64,000 bases of DNA, taken from the NCBI GenBank assembly GCA_016946835.1, contig JACVTC010000090.1, forward strand, positions 60,001 through 124,000, written 5' to 3'. Source of the stretch: Neocallimastix lanati (nom. inval.). Its lineage: Eukaryota; Neocallimastigomycota; Neocallimastigomycetes; Neocallimastigales; Neocallimastigaceae. A program made the position numbers and the translations under genes. Under the pieces are notes generated by a model, which was given only the letters and a program-made list of their open reading frames with translations, did no database searches and was not told the origin of the DNA. Below are positions 40,791 through 59,189 of this stretch, piece after piece (positions within the stretch are counted from its first letter, which is position 1; each line of letters opens with the position of its first letter).

Positions 40791-41430
40791 GAATAATGTA
40801 AAATATTTGTATTACTAATAGGAAAAAAATGTAGGTTAAAATATGTTTATTATTTTAATTTTTGAGAAATAGTAAAAATTATTTATTAAATAATTTATTA
40901 TTAAATTAAGTTAATACTTTTTAACAATCATTTAATATTAATAATGTGGAAAAAAGGAAAAAAAAATTGATGGGGTTAATACCTACGACTAAAAATACTT
41001 TATTTATAGAATAATTAAAGCGTTAATATTTTTATTAAGTATAAAGCTATATAATTTGGTATATATATGATCAAGATATGGATTTTATATTCATATTTTA
41101 TTAATAATTTAGTATTTCTTATATATTTATTAATTTTATTATTTGCATTATTTTATTACTTCTTATTTTTTATATTTTTATTTGCAAATATGCAATAATA
41201 TATATATATTTTTAATAGCAAGTAAAATTTTTAAAGTTTTAGTAATTTAATTTAATTTATTATTATTATTATTATTATTATTTTCTTTTTTAAAAAAAAT
41301 TATTAAAACTTTATTTATTTTAAAAGGTTATATAATTTTTTTTTTTTTAAATATTTATGTATTTATAGTTACTTTGTAAAGTTGTAGGTGATTTTATTGA
41401 TAATATATCATTGCTGTTTTTTGATCATAT

Positions 41431-41535
41431 TTGATATAGCCTTCCAAATTATTAAAATAAACATACAGGTTTTTATAACAAATATATGTTCAAATTATGT
41501 GTTGATAATTTAATGTTTTTGGAAGGCTATATCAA
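41431..41535. repeat. 18-bp perfect inverted repeat with 69-bp spacer
   Basis: The left arm TTGATATAGCCTTCCAAA (41431-41448) and the right arm (41518-41535) are exact reverse complements. The arms stand out from the surrounding A/T because they contain CC/GG. A diverged third copy of the arm (tttggaaggttaatcaa) occurs at 42074-42090. Confidence 0.9.
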
Positions 41536-41565
41536 TAACTGTCAAAATGGTATGGTTTTTATATC

Positions 41566-41687
41566 AAACTATGCAAAAAACAATATCCAAATAAACTTTA
41601 AAAACCCGTTTATTTTTTGAATTCTTTTATTTTTAAAAATTGATTGATTGTTTTTGAATTGATTTTGAATAGTTTTTTGCATAGTTT
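41566..41687. repeat. 16-bp perfect inverted repeat with 90-bp spacer
   Basis: AAACTATGCAAAAAAC at 41566-41581 is the exact reverse complement of 41672-41687. It lies 30 bp beyond the previous inverted repeat. A related gcatagtttttgat recurs at 42102-42115, so both motifs form one cluster. Confidence 0.9.
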
Positions 41688-42627
41688 TTAATAATAAATA
41701 TAATTAATTTTAATAATAAATAATTTAATAATAAATAATTTAATAATTTTAATAATTTTATAATTAATTTAATAGTTTTATAATATTAAATAATATTAAT
41801 AGTTTATAATAAATCTTATAATAATATTTAATTAATTTTAATAATAAATTTTTATAATATTTTTAATAATATATTTTATAATATTTAATTAATTTTAAAA
41901 ATAAATAATAAATAATATTTAAATAATAAATAGTAAATAATATTTTTTTTATAATAATTTTTATAATAATTTTTATAATTTTTATAATATTTAAATAATA
42001 ATTAATGGGTTTAAAATCATAGTATTTTTGCATATATTTGATGATAAAACCATATTGTTGATATATATCTAATTTTGGAAGGTTAATCAATAGATGTTGT
42101 AGCATAGTTTTTGATAAAATAAATGATAAAAATCAGTATATTTTAATTAATATTTTCAGGCCTAATTAATTCAATGAACAGAACAGCTATGAAATACTAT
42201 AAATGATGATGTTTTTGAAGTTCAATGAATGACAAAACTGGGATGTTGTTCAATATTTAATTATTGGTTAGGATATACTTAGTGGCTCATTTATAAAAAT
42301 TTGTAAATTAAATGATAATTAACAATCTCCAGAACTGGTAGATGATGGTAATGTCATCATTTTTTTCATTAATATCATCATCATTAACTAAAACTATAAC
42401 GGAAATTAGAAGAAGAAGATTTTTTAGGTTTTTTGGTGAAAATGTTATTAATGATAATATTTTAAGTATCAAAGTTTATTTTTTTAGATTTTCATTTTTT
42501 TTCTTCTTAAAGTCTTAGCCTTTTCTTTCTTTTTAGTATTTTCTATTTTTATTTTTTATTTTTATTTTTTTTTGGACTTAATATAATTATTTTTTTAATT
42601 TGATTTTGATTTTAACATTACCTTTAA

Positions 42628-42673
<46 letters not shown>

Positions 42674-43354
42674 TACATTCATGATTTTATTTATTTATTA
42701 ATAATATAATTAATAATTAACATATAAATATTTTTCATATGTTTTATCTTTAATAAAATTAATTTTTTATGAAATTCGTTAGTCCAAAATACTTGTTTTT
42801 TAAGAATTCATAATTTCAGAAATTAACTATTAAATATTATTAAATATTAATTTAAATATATTATTCAACTCAATAGAGAATTCAATGTATAAATATTAAA
42901 GCTTTAAATTCAATTTTTTATAATATTTATTGTTTTAAATTATTATTATAAAAGTTTATTATTAAAGGATTTTTATGTTTTGTACATAATTTCGGTTTAA
43001 ATCAATTTTTACATAATAATTTTTTTTTTTTTTGAATTTATCTTAAAATATGTGTAATTATTTATATTAATAATATTTATATATTTAAAATAATGAATTG
43101 ATATAATTGATATAATTATAAATTAAAATTATATTATAAATTCATTATTAATACTCTAAATATATACTGAGACACCTATAACAACAATAATTTACAAGTA
43201 TTACTAAAAATAGTAAAATTCTATATTATTTTTTAAATATGATACATTTCTCAAAGTGACACATTACATGATGTTGCATTAGCCAAGAATAAAAAAAAAT
43301 ATTAAAATAAAAGAATAAAAAATATAAAATAAAAAATAAAAAATAAAAAATAAG

Positions 43355-43385
<31 letters not shown>

Positions 43386-44632
43386 TAAAAAATAAAAAAT
43401 TTATTTATTTATTTTTTATGTAATACGCCATAATGAAAAAATAAAATTTGGTGAAATGTAACTCGATGTGCAACTCTCCTTTATTTTTGTTTGTTTGTTA
43501 AGGCTAAAGGAAAAATAATAATGCAATTTTTAATTTTTATAAATTATGTAACTTTGTCCAATGATTTAAAGTAAAATGCTGACTTTTGAACCAAATAATT
43601 TATAATGATATGATGTTAGTTTCTTTTATTTTTTAACCTTTTTATATAAAAAAAATAAAATTATCTTTGAAATTGTTTTAGAGTTATTCCTCTGTTTCTT
43701 TATTATTTTCTTTTTTCATTGTTATACATATTTTTTCTTTTATCTTCCGATCTAAATTATCATTTAGTTTTAAAATACTAATAATGTATTACATGTATAC
43801 TTTGTTTATTATTTATTATTATTTTTTATATTTTTTATTTAAATTATCTTTTTAGAAATAATAACAAACAAATAAATAAATAGACAAATAAATTAATAAA
43901 TTGATAAATAAATACATAAATCAAATATTAATAAATAAATAATTTATATGAAAATAAATAAATAATATTATTTTAAAAATCTATTATTTATTTTGTTATT
44001 AATAATCTATTGTTATTGGTTAAACAGTAAATATATAAATTAATTTTTAATGAAATTATTATTTAATTAATTTTTTTTTTTTTTAGTTGAAGAATTCTAC
44101 TTAATAATTAAAAAATTTTTTATTAGCATTAATGAATGGAATTTTTATACATATTGAAAAATAATTGAAGTATAAACAAGTAAAATTTTAAGAATTTCTT
44201 TGAATTGTATAATAAAATAAGTAATATTTAAATATGTATATATTTAAGATAAATTTTATTTTTTTTAATTTTATAAAAAATTAATAATTTCATATTAAAA
44301 TAAAAGTTTATGATTTATAAAAGTAAAAGCTAAAATCATATAAAACAGGAAATAGTATTCTTTAATTTTTATTTATATTAATATTGTAAAAAATAAGTAT
44401 ATATATATATAATGTAAATCAAATAATATATTAAAATAATACAAATAATAATAGTTTAGGTTCAAATATTTTTAAATTATTATAAAATGGATAAATAATT
44501 CATAAAATTTTGTTAATTTCTAAAAAATATATTATTAATAATGTTTGTCAGTTATATATGAATAAATTTGAAGAACTGAAGAAATAAGATGAAATATCAT
44601 TTCAACATATTATTTAATATTGATATTAATAT

Positions 44633-44634
<2 letters not shown>

Positions 44635-44681
<47 letters not shown>
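44635..44681. promoter_or_regulatory. T47 tract upstream of LSM1
   Basis: A pure run of about 47 T ends 98 bp before the LSM1 start codon. Long dA:dT tracts near fungal start sites commonly exclude nucleosomes; a promoter role here is inferred only from position. Confidence 0.3.
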
Positions 44682-44685
<4 letters not shown>

Positions 44686-44779
44686 AAAAACTTATTTTAT
44701 AAAATTAATAAAAATTATATATTTACATACGTGTATATTTTTATTTTATTTATTTTATTTTTAGTACATATAATTTAAA

Positions 44780-45269
44780 ATGGAAAGTTTTTTACCAGGA
44801 ACTGCAAGTTTAATTGATTGTGTTGACAGTATGTTTATATTTATAATAGATATCAATTTTTTTTTTTACTCAATTTGAATAATAAAATAAATTTATTTTT
44901 ACATATTTATATATATAATTAATAAATTATATATTTAAAAAAGAAAAATTACTTGTTGTTCTTAGAGATGGAAGAAATTTAATCGGTATTTTACGTTCAT
45001 ACGATCAATTTGGTAAATATTTATTAATAATTCAATAATAGTTAGTAATAATATTAAATATATATAATTTATTATTTTTAGTTTATAAATTTCTTCTTCT
45101 TATTTATTTTATTATTAATAGATTAATGTTAATATAAATTTATTAAATATAGCAAATCTTGTTCTTCAAGATACTTTAGAAAGAATTATTGTAAATGACT
45201 GTTATGGTGAAAAAGAAAGAGGAGTATTTATTATTCGTGGTGAAAATGTTGTTTTGCTTGGTAAAATTG

Positions 45270-45304
<35 letters not shown>

Positions 45305-45394
45305 TTTTCAAATATTACTTAGAGAACCTCTCATTCATTAATTTTAATTTATATTTAATATTTTATGAAATATTATATTTTGTTAATACTATAC

Positions 45395-45436
<42 letters not shown>

Positions 45437-45681
45437 CATTATGTTCTATTGTTTTATATTTTTTAAAATTAAACATATTTATATGAATTTAAATTGAAAA
45501 TAAATAGGATAAAGATAAGGAAAAGGATGGTTATCCAACATTAAATAAAGTTTCATATGAAAAAATAAAGGAATTACATGAACAAGAAATAAAGGATAAA
45601 AAAGCTCGTGAATTACAGAAACAAAAAATATTACTTGAAAGAGGATTTTCTGAAGAATTTGGCGATTATGATTTATATTAA
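44780..45681 (+). CDS. LSM1: U6 snRNA-associated Sm-like protein LSm1
   Basis: LSm1 defines the cytoplasmic Lsm1-7 ring that binds oligoadenylated mRNA 3' ends and promotes decapping and 5'-3' decay. Four exons, 44780-44828, 44944-45012, 45153-45268 and 45508-45681, close in frame to 135 residues (human LSM1 has 133). The N-terminus [18 protein letters not shown] leads into Sm motif 1 ([20 protein letters not shown]) and Sm motif 2 ([14 protein letters not shown]). The C-terminal helix is charged and specific to LSm1-type proteins rather than to canonical Sm or LSm8. Introns 2 and 3 carry (ATT)n or AT-rich filler. Confidence 0.96.
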
Positions 45682-46709
45682 GAATGAAGTTATGAATTAA
45701 TAAAAAAAAATTAATAATATATATATATATATATACTTTATAATATATATTATACCAAAATATTATATGTTATATATTTAAAAATCTATATCTTTTATAT
45801 ATAATATAATCTTACTATGCTTAAAAATATTTAAATCAGAATCAACATATTATATAAATATAAAATTTATTTATTAAATTAATGATAACATAAATTATAC
45901 GTTTTATCCATAATTAATTGTCAATTTTGTTAACAATCAATACTTTAACTTTTATAATTTTAAATCAAATTATCATTATCATTAACATTATCATTAACAT
46001 TATCATTATAAAATTAATAAATAATTAATTTAATACTATTAATTTTAATATACATTTATATATATTTTATATATATTTTAGAAAAATGAATTATATTTTT
46101 CTTTCTTAACAATTATACAATTATTTTTTATTATTTTTATTTAATTATATAAACTTTCAAGATTATTATTTTAATTTGTATAATAAATAAGATAATTTAA
46201 ATATATTATTATTAATTTATATTTATTTCATGTTGATATAAGTAATTAATTGAAAAAAAAAATAATAATAAATAATGATATTAATAATTTATTTTATGTA
46301 TATAAAATAAAAAAATGTATTCATGATAAAAAATTAAAAATAATAAATAAATAAAAATCAAAACTAGAGCAAAAGCTAAGAATAGTATAATCAATTTCTT
46401 TTTTATTCATATATAATTTTCATAGTGATGATAGAAATGAACTGTTATTAAAAGGGTGATTATAATAATAATTTATGATTAATTTAAATATTTAAAGAAT
46501 TGCTTTGGTATCATTTGCAGTTTTTAATAAATAAATAAGTAAATAAAGAAAATTGATTGATAAGGAGAATATGAATAAAGTTTTCAGGCACGGATTTTAC
46601 AAAATAATAATATTATTATTTTTATGGCAATCTTTTTTTTTTTTTTTTTTTTTTTTTTCAATAAAATAATTATTATTATTATAATTATTAATAATTCTTG
46701 ATAAGTATA

Positions 46710-46758
<49 letters not shown>

Positions 46759-47222
46759 TATAAATATTTAAGAATAATATTTCTTAAATATAATAATTAA
46801 AATTTATAAAATATAGTTAAAATTCATTGATTACTTTATGTCAAAGACAATTACAGTTCATAATATATTATTTTTTTAATTAATATATTTTAATTTTTTA
46901 AATTATTTATAATCAAAAATACTTAACAAATATATATATTATTTATATTTAAATTTTATCAAAAATTAGAAAGTATCTTAATATATTTTTATTTAATTAT
47001 TAATTTACTAATTTTTATAAATATTGTTATAGAAATTTCCTTCTAATTTGAAATTTTATATATCAAATATTTAAAAATAATAGATTTATTATTTTTAAAT
47101 TAAATTTTATAAAATAGAAAATAATTTTGAAAATATCAAATAATTTTAAAAAAGTGTGAATATATCTTTTTTTTTTTTTTTTATTTTTATTTTTTATTTT
47201 TTTTTTTTTAGTAAAATTGATT

Positions 47223-47253
<31 letters not shown>

Positions 47254-47315
47254 TATTTAAACATAATTTATTATTTATTTAAAAATTGTAAGAATATATA
47301 ATAAATATATAAAAA
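45682..47315. other. Intergenic region between LSM1 and SHMT
   Basis: About 1.6 kb of A/T. A small 12-bp tandem (attatcattaac) lies near 45970-46010, and T-runs occur at about 46629-46658, 46726-46755 and 47167-47208. The last one, followed by an AT dinucleotide run, is just upstream of the SHMT start. No gene seen. Confidence 0.6.
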
Positions 47316-50834
<3,519 letters not shown>

Positions 50835-51304
50835 ATTTTCTTTATAATTAATAAAATAAAAATTTCTTTAATTTTTTTTTTTTTTTTTTATTTTATTTTT
50901 ATTTTTATTTTTACTTTTATTTTTTTTTTTTTTAAAAAAAAATTTTTTTATTTATTAAATTAATTAATTAATAAATAATCATTATAATAAATAAGATAAA
51001 ACAAGATAAAATATAAAATAAAAATTAATTCAAAATCAAAAACATATCCTTTATTTTATTTTTATTAACTGCTAGAGTTTAAACTTAAAAAATAGTAGAA
51101 ACATTTTTATTTATTTATTCATTTTATAATAAATTAATTGCATTAAAATAATTATATATAGAAGAAACATCTTCTTTTAGTTATTCATTTTATAATAAAT
51201 TAATCGCATAAAATAATTATAATAATAAAAATAATAATAATAAAATATAAATCTTTATTATAAAAATTAACTTTTGTCTATAATAAATAATTATAATTAA
51301 ATAT
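50835..51304. other. Short intergenic region between convergent SHMT and PRP43
   Basis: About 470 bp of A/T between two stop codons. A segment around ttattcattttataataaatta occurs twice (about 51115-51138 and 51180-51203), a small direct duplication. Nothing else is evident. Confidence 0.6.
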
Positions 51305-54579
<3,275 letters not shown>

Positions 54580-55359
54580 TTTCTATTATTTAATTATTTT
54601 AATATTAATAATAATTCTTTTTTTAAAAAAAAATAAAAAGAATATTGAAATTGTTATATTTTTATGATCAAATACTTTTGATATATTAATATTATATAAA
54701 AATATAACTTCTAAATAAAAATTAATTTATACAATAAGAACAATGATTATTATTTGTAATAAAATTATAAAAAAAAAAAAAAAAAGAAAAAAAACCCTCA
54801 AAAAAATTTTTTTTAAAAAAAAAGTTAATGTAAAATTAATAATATTAAAATTTTTGAATTTAAAAATAAAATTATTAATATAATATTAAACTAATTAAAT
54901 ATATTCAATTTATATTTTTTTTTTTAAATTTTACTATGAATTTTATTACTATTAAAAACAATTCTAAAAAAATATATATAAATATATTTATATATTTATA
55001 AATAAAAAAAAAAAAGAATTTAATAATTGATTGGATTTTTAAAATAAGAAAATTATAAACTTTATCTATACTACATAAAGATTTAATGTTGTACTACCTT
55101 CCAATAAGTAAAATAATACCACATACTTATTTTTTATTTTAAAATTTTTATAAAATATTAATTTTACTTTATATTTATTTATTTAACTTCAATAGTATTT
55201 TTTTATTACAATAATTTTTTTTTCGTTATATTTTCTTTACCTTTTTTCTATTATTATCTTTTATACTTTTTATTAAATTTTATTTATTTATTTAATATTT
55301 AAATGTATTTGCTAATATTTATTCAATATTTTTTTGAAAAATAATAATAATTATTATTA

Positions 55360-55421
<62 letters not shown>

Positions 55422-55641
55422 GATTTTATTATTACACTACTTATTTATTATCAATGGTATTATCATTATTTTATTATATGCGCTATTAATTATATATAAC
55501 AAATATCATAATGATTATATATGATTCATTTTTTATGATTTATTTTTTTTATTATTATTTTTTTTTTCTATTTTTTTTTATTTTTTATTTTTTTTATTAA
55601 TAAATAAACTATTTTAAATAAATAAATTTATGTATATAGAG
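54580..55641. other. Intergenic region between PRP43 and the thioredoxin gene
   Basis: About 1.06 kb holding the PRP43 promoter and the thioredoxin 3' flank. An A-rich block (54771-54794) lies about 190 bp upstream of PRP43. A T-run of about 41 (55378-55418) is preceded by tcttttctttt repeats. No gene seen. Confidence 0.6.
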
Positions 55642-56522
55642 TTAATTCTTCAACCATCTTGCATAATCTTCATCACTAGCTTTACCTTTTGTGAACCAGA
55701 AAATTAAAATAACAACAACAATACCAAATATTAAAGCTTGTGGTGGATTGCTGAGGAACTGTTGGAATGAACCCGGTTCACCGGTAGCACGATAGCCAGC
55801 TTGTGGAGTCTTTCCTGAACCAAGAACATGACCACCAGTAGTTGGCATACCTCCTTCTTTTGTGTAGTACTTTTTAATAGTACTTTCTAATTCGTTATAA
55901 TTAGCACCTGTGATACGATGAAGTGTTTTACCAGATTTATAGAAAATAAAAGTTGGAATACTAGAGACAGAAAGACCAGAAGCTAATGACTATATTATTA
56001 TATTTTTACATTTCAATAAATTTTGATTATTTGTTTTATTTTGTTTTATTTTCATTTTTTAGATTTTTTTTTTTTTTTTTTTAATTTTTAATGGTATTAT
56101 TATAAAAAAGATAATAGATAATATTTTAATAATTACATTCATTTCATCAATGTTAACTTTTAAGAAATTGGCATTTCTGAAATTGTTTGATAAAGCTTCA
56201 AAACGTGGTGCAATAGCTTTACATGGTCTTATTTAAAAATTTATAATTTTTATAATAATATATTTAATAGAATAATATTTAATAGAGAATTAATATTTTT
56301 ATTTTTATTATATAAAATTTTTTACATAAGTTTTTTATAACTTTACCCACACCATTCAGCAAAGAAATCAACAACAGTCTGGATATATATTATATATTTT
56401 ATAAATTTAATTTTTAAAATTTATCTTATAATTTTATATTAATAATAATGATGATTTACCAATTTTCCTTGGCTAACATATTTATTATATTCAACTTCAG
56501 ATTTTATATGAATAATAGGCAT
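55642..56522 (-). CDS. Thioredoxin-domain protein with C-terminal membrane anchor
   Basis: A disulfide reductase-type thioredoxin fold followed by a single membrane segment. Four exons, 56460-56522, 56347-56378, 56137-56227 and 55642-55989, close in frame to 177 residues. Residues 1-105 are a standard thioredoxin with VVDFFAEWCGPC (active Cys31 and Cys34) and the cis-Pro loop VSSIPTFIFYKSG. After a Gly/Pro-rich linker (about 108-146) comes ALIFGIVVVILIFWF (147-161), then TKGKASDEDYARWLKN. There is no N-terminal signal peptide, so the layout fits a tail-anchored protein with the thioredoxin domain in the cytosol and 16 residues beyond the membrane. The target membrane cannot be told from sequence. 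Ordinary cytosolic thioredoxins are about 105 residues and end where this linker starts. Confidence 0.9.
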
Positions 56523-59189
56523 TTTTATATTTTTTACAGTAAAAAACTATATTATTTATTTAGTAAAATTACTTAGGATCTTATATTTTTTTTAAAAAAA
56601 AGTTTGAATTAAAGATGATTCAAACATTATTTAAAAATAAAAGAAAAATAGAGTTTATAATAATTTTATTATAATCATATATGAATTATTATTAATATTA
56701 TTATTGTTATTATTTTAAATATAGATAGTATATATAATTATTTTACCTTTATTGAAAAAGATTTTATAATTTATGAATATAAACTAACTAAAAAAAAAAA
56801 CAAAAAATTAATAAAAAATTAATTATTAACTTTTAAATATTATATATTAAAATTTAAAATAAAATATGAATAATTATTAAATTTTATTATATATTATTTA
56901 AAATGAAAAATTATAAATGTATTTTTTCCTTTTTTTTCTTTTTTAAAGGCGAAAAATACTGGGGTTTGGTGGAATGAAAAGTATTATTTATTTTTAGTTC
57001 AATTAATAATATAAATAAATTAATATATATACAAAAAATAAATAAATTTATTAATTTGTAATAAATGAATAATAACATTTTTAAATAATTATATGTAGAT
57101 ATTCATTAATAAATATTAAAATATACTAAATAATATTAATAAAAATGTATACAAAATATTCATACTTCTTATGTATAAATCATTTACTTGGTTAATTAAT
57201 ATATATATTCATATATTGATTATATATTATTAATATATATTATATATAAAATAAAATAAAATATATTTTAATATTCTATACTATATATTTTTAATTAAAA
57301 AATATTTTATATAAGCAAATAAAATTGACTTTTTTAAAATAATATTGAAAATTTATTTCTATTATCTATTATTTATGATTTATAAAATTTCCCCTTTTTT
57401 TAATTTTATCAATAAATTAGAAGTTATTGAAATATTTGCTTCTAATAAGTATTATATTTTTATAATACTAATGGATATATTATTCATATGTTTATAAAAT
57501 TTCTTATTAATGAATATATTATAAATATTTCTTTTTAGTAATGCTCTTAAATTTTATTTTACTCATTTATGTATTTATAACTATTATATTATTAAAAATA
57601 TGAAAAGTTTTATATCATTTTTAATAATATTCTTTGTTTTTAAAGAGATATATCAGAGAGCTATTATTCAATACAATAAACGTAATCCTTCAGAAAAGAT
57701 AATTCTATTTTACTATCCATGTATTGGTAGTATTTGGGCTTCTATGACTAGTATTTTTCTTATTACTCTGGTATAATAAGTGTTGGTGTTATTACTAAAA
57801 AGAAGCTTGGCAGTGAATAAAGCAAAGCCTTAGTAGAACAATTAAAATTTGATTCTGTATTTAAGGCTCCAAGATTTGGTGTAAGAAAAATTTGTTCAGT
57901 TTTAGCTAGAGGTATTGTCATTATAAAAATGGTTTCAAGGCTTATTCAATATAATATTATGGGACCATCAGCTAAAATTTACATAAAATTATTTTTAAAA
58001 AGTAGAAAATTTAATTTACTTGTTAATTTATTAAATTATTAAATTAAATATTCAACAATTATTATTTATTTATTTATTTATTTTTTTTTTTTTTTAAAAA
58101 ATAAAATAAGTATTAAAAATTAGAAAATATCGGTTTATATTTATATTTTAATAATTATTTTTTTTAAAAAAAGAAAAAAAAAATTTTTATTAAATAATTT
58201 ATATTATATATATATTAAGGGGCATTCACATTAATGTTTAACAAATAAAAAATATAAATAGATTATAGTAATTATATTTTATAAACATATATTGTTTAGT
58301 ATATTTTATCTTTTTATTATTATAATTTTATATGTAAGAAAAATTTTTAATAAAATTACGTATAATTATATTTTAATTATATATAAAAGAAATAATATCT
58401 TTTTTTTTCAAATAATTATTTTTTTCATTTCTTTAATAAATAAATAAAAATTTAATATATATAAATTAGTGTATAGTAAAAAAATTTGATTATCAATATT
58501 TATTCATTATTATTTATAAATTATGAATATTTATTTAAATATATATTTAATATTTTATAAGCTCTATTTCTTTGTTATTAACATTTTTTTATATGTTACT
58601 TTATTTTAATTTTTTAATTTAAACATTATACAATTTTTAATCTATATATACCTTTAATTTTCCTAACCTCTATCTTTTTTTTAATATATATATATTTTTT
58701 AGAACTTTCTATATTATAATTCTCTTTATATAAATTACATATATCTATTTTTTTTATAATAAGTATTTTCAAAAATTAACTTTAAAAGTTTTATTTAAAC
58801 ATTGGGTCATAAATTTTATTTAATAATATTTTATACATATATACTTTTTAAATAACTAGTTAGAATTAAATGAAATAATATATTGGTTTTAAATTTCCTT
58901 ACTCTTATATATTAATATTTAAAGATTCATTCCCTTGTTAATCGAATAAAATAAAATAAGTAGTAAAAAACTGAAACAAGAAAAACTGAAATAAAAAAAA
59001 AAAAAAAAAAATACATTTATTATTAATTCATATAAAATTATTTAAAAAAAAAAAAATAATTAAAAATTTATTTAAATTTTTTTCTTATTATATAATTAAA
59101 AATTATAAATATATAAAAATTATAAGAAAGAAATTAAATAAAATTATAAAAATTACCATTTTTTAAGATGATAACATTTTTTTAAAAAA
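56523..59189. other. Intergenic region between divergent thioredoxin and surface-protein genes
   Basis: About 2.7 kb of A/T except for the decayed gene fragment at 57640-57990. It must hold both promoters. An A-run lies near 58994-59010, about 180 bp upstream of the surface-protein start. No intact reading frame or RNA gene is visible. Confidence 0.6.
57640..57990 (+). pseudogene. Decayed gene fragment of unknown family
   Basis: Coding-like, less AT-rich sequence with broken frames. One frame reads KEIYQRAIIQYNKRNPSEKI, then ILFYYPCIGSIWASMTSIFL and stops. After a one-base shift the frame continues GIISVGVITKKKLGSE, a stop, then ALVEQLKFDSVFKAPRFG and further to QYNIMGPSAK. The middle is hydrophobic, suggesting a membrane or membrane-associated protein. 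I do not recognise the family. One frameshift and one stop within about 110 codons argue against a working gene, though a short intron cannot be excluded. Confidence 0.5.

Larger units (their letters stand above)
37420..44779. other. Large gene-poor intergenic region
   Basis: About 7.4 kb with no accepted gene. Most is plain A/T with (TAAA)n patches (about 39118-39140, 39670-39720) and T-runs (40749-40789, 42630-42672). Two segments are less AT-rich: 41390-42120, with nested inverted repeats listed separately, and about 42150-42450, whose frames are all broken by stops. An 80-codon minus-strand frame at 41863-42105 reads through this repeat zone and is not accepted as a gene. A T47 tract (44635-44681) lies about 100 bp upstream of LSM1. 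Confidence 0.55.

Noticed and set aside
41863-42105. An 80-codon minus-strand frame
   Set aside because: Its body is AAT/ATT-derived Ile/Lys/Tyr low complexity and its start overlaps the inverted-repeat cluster.
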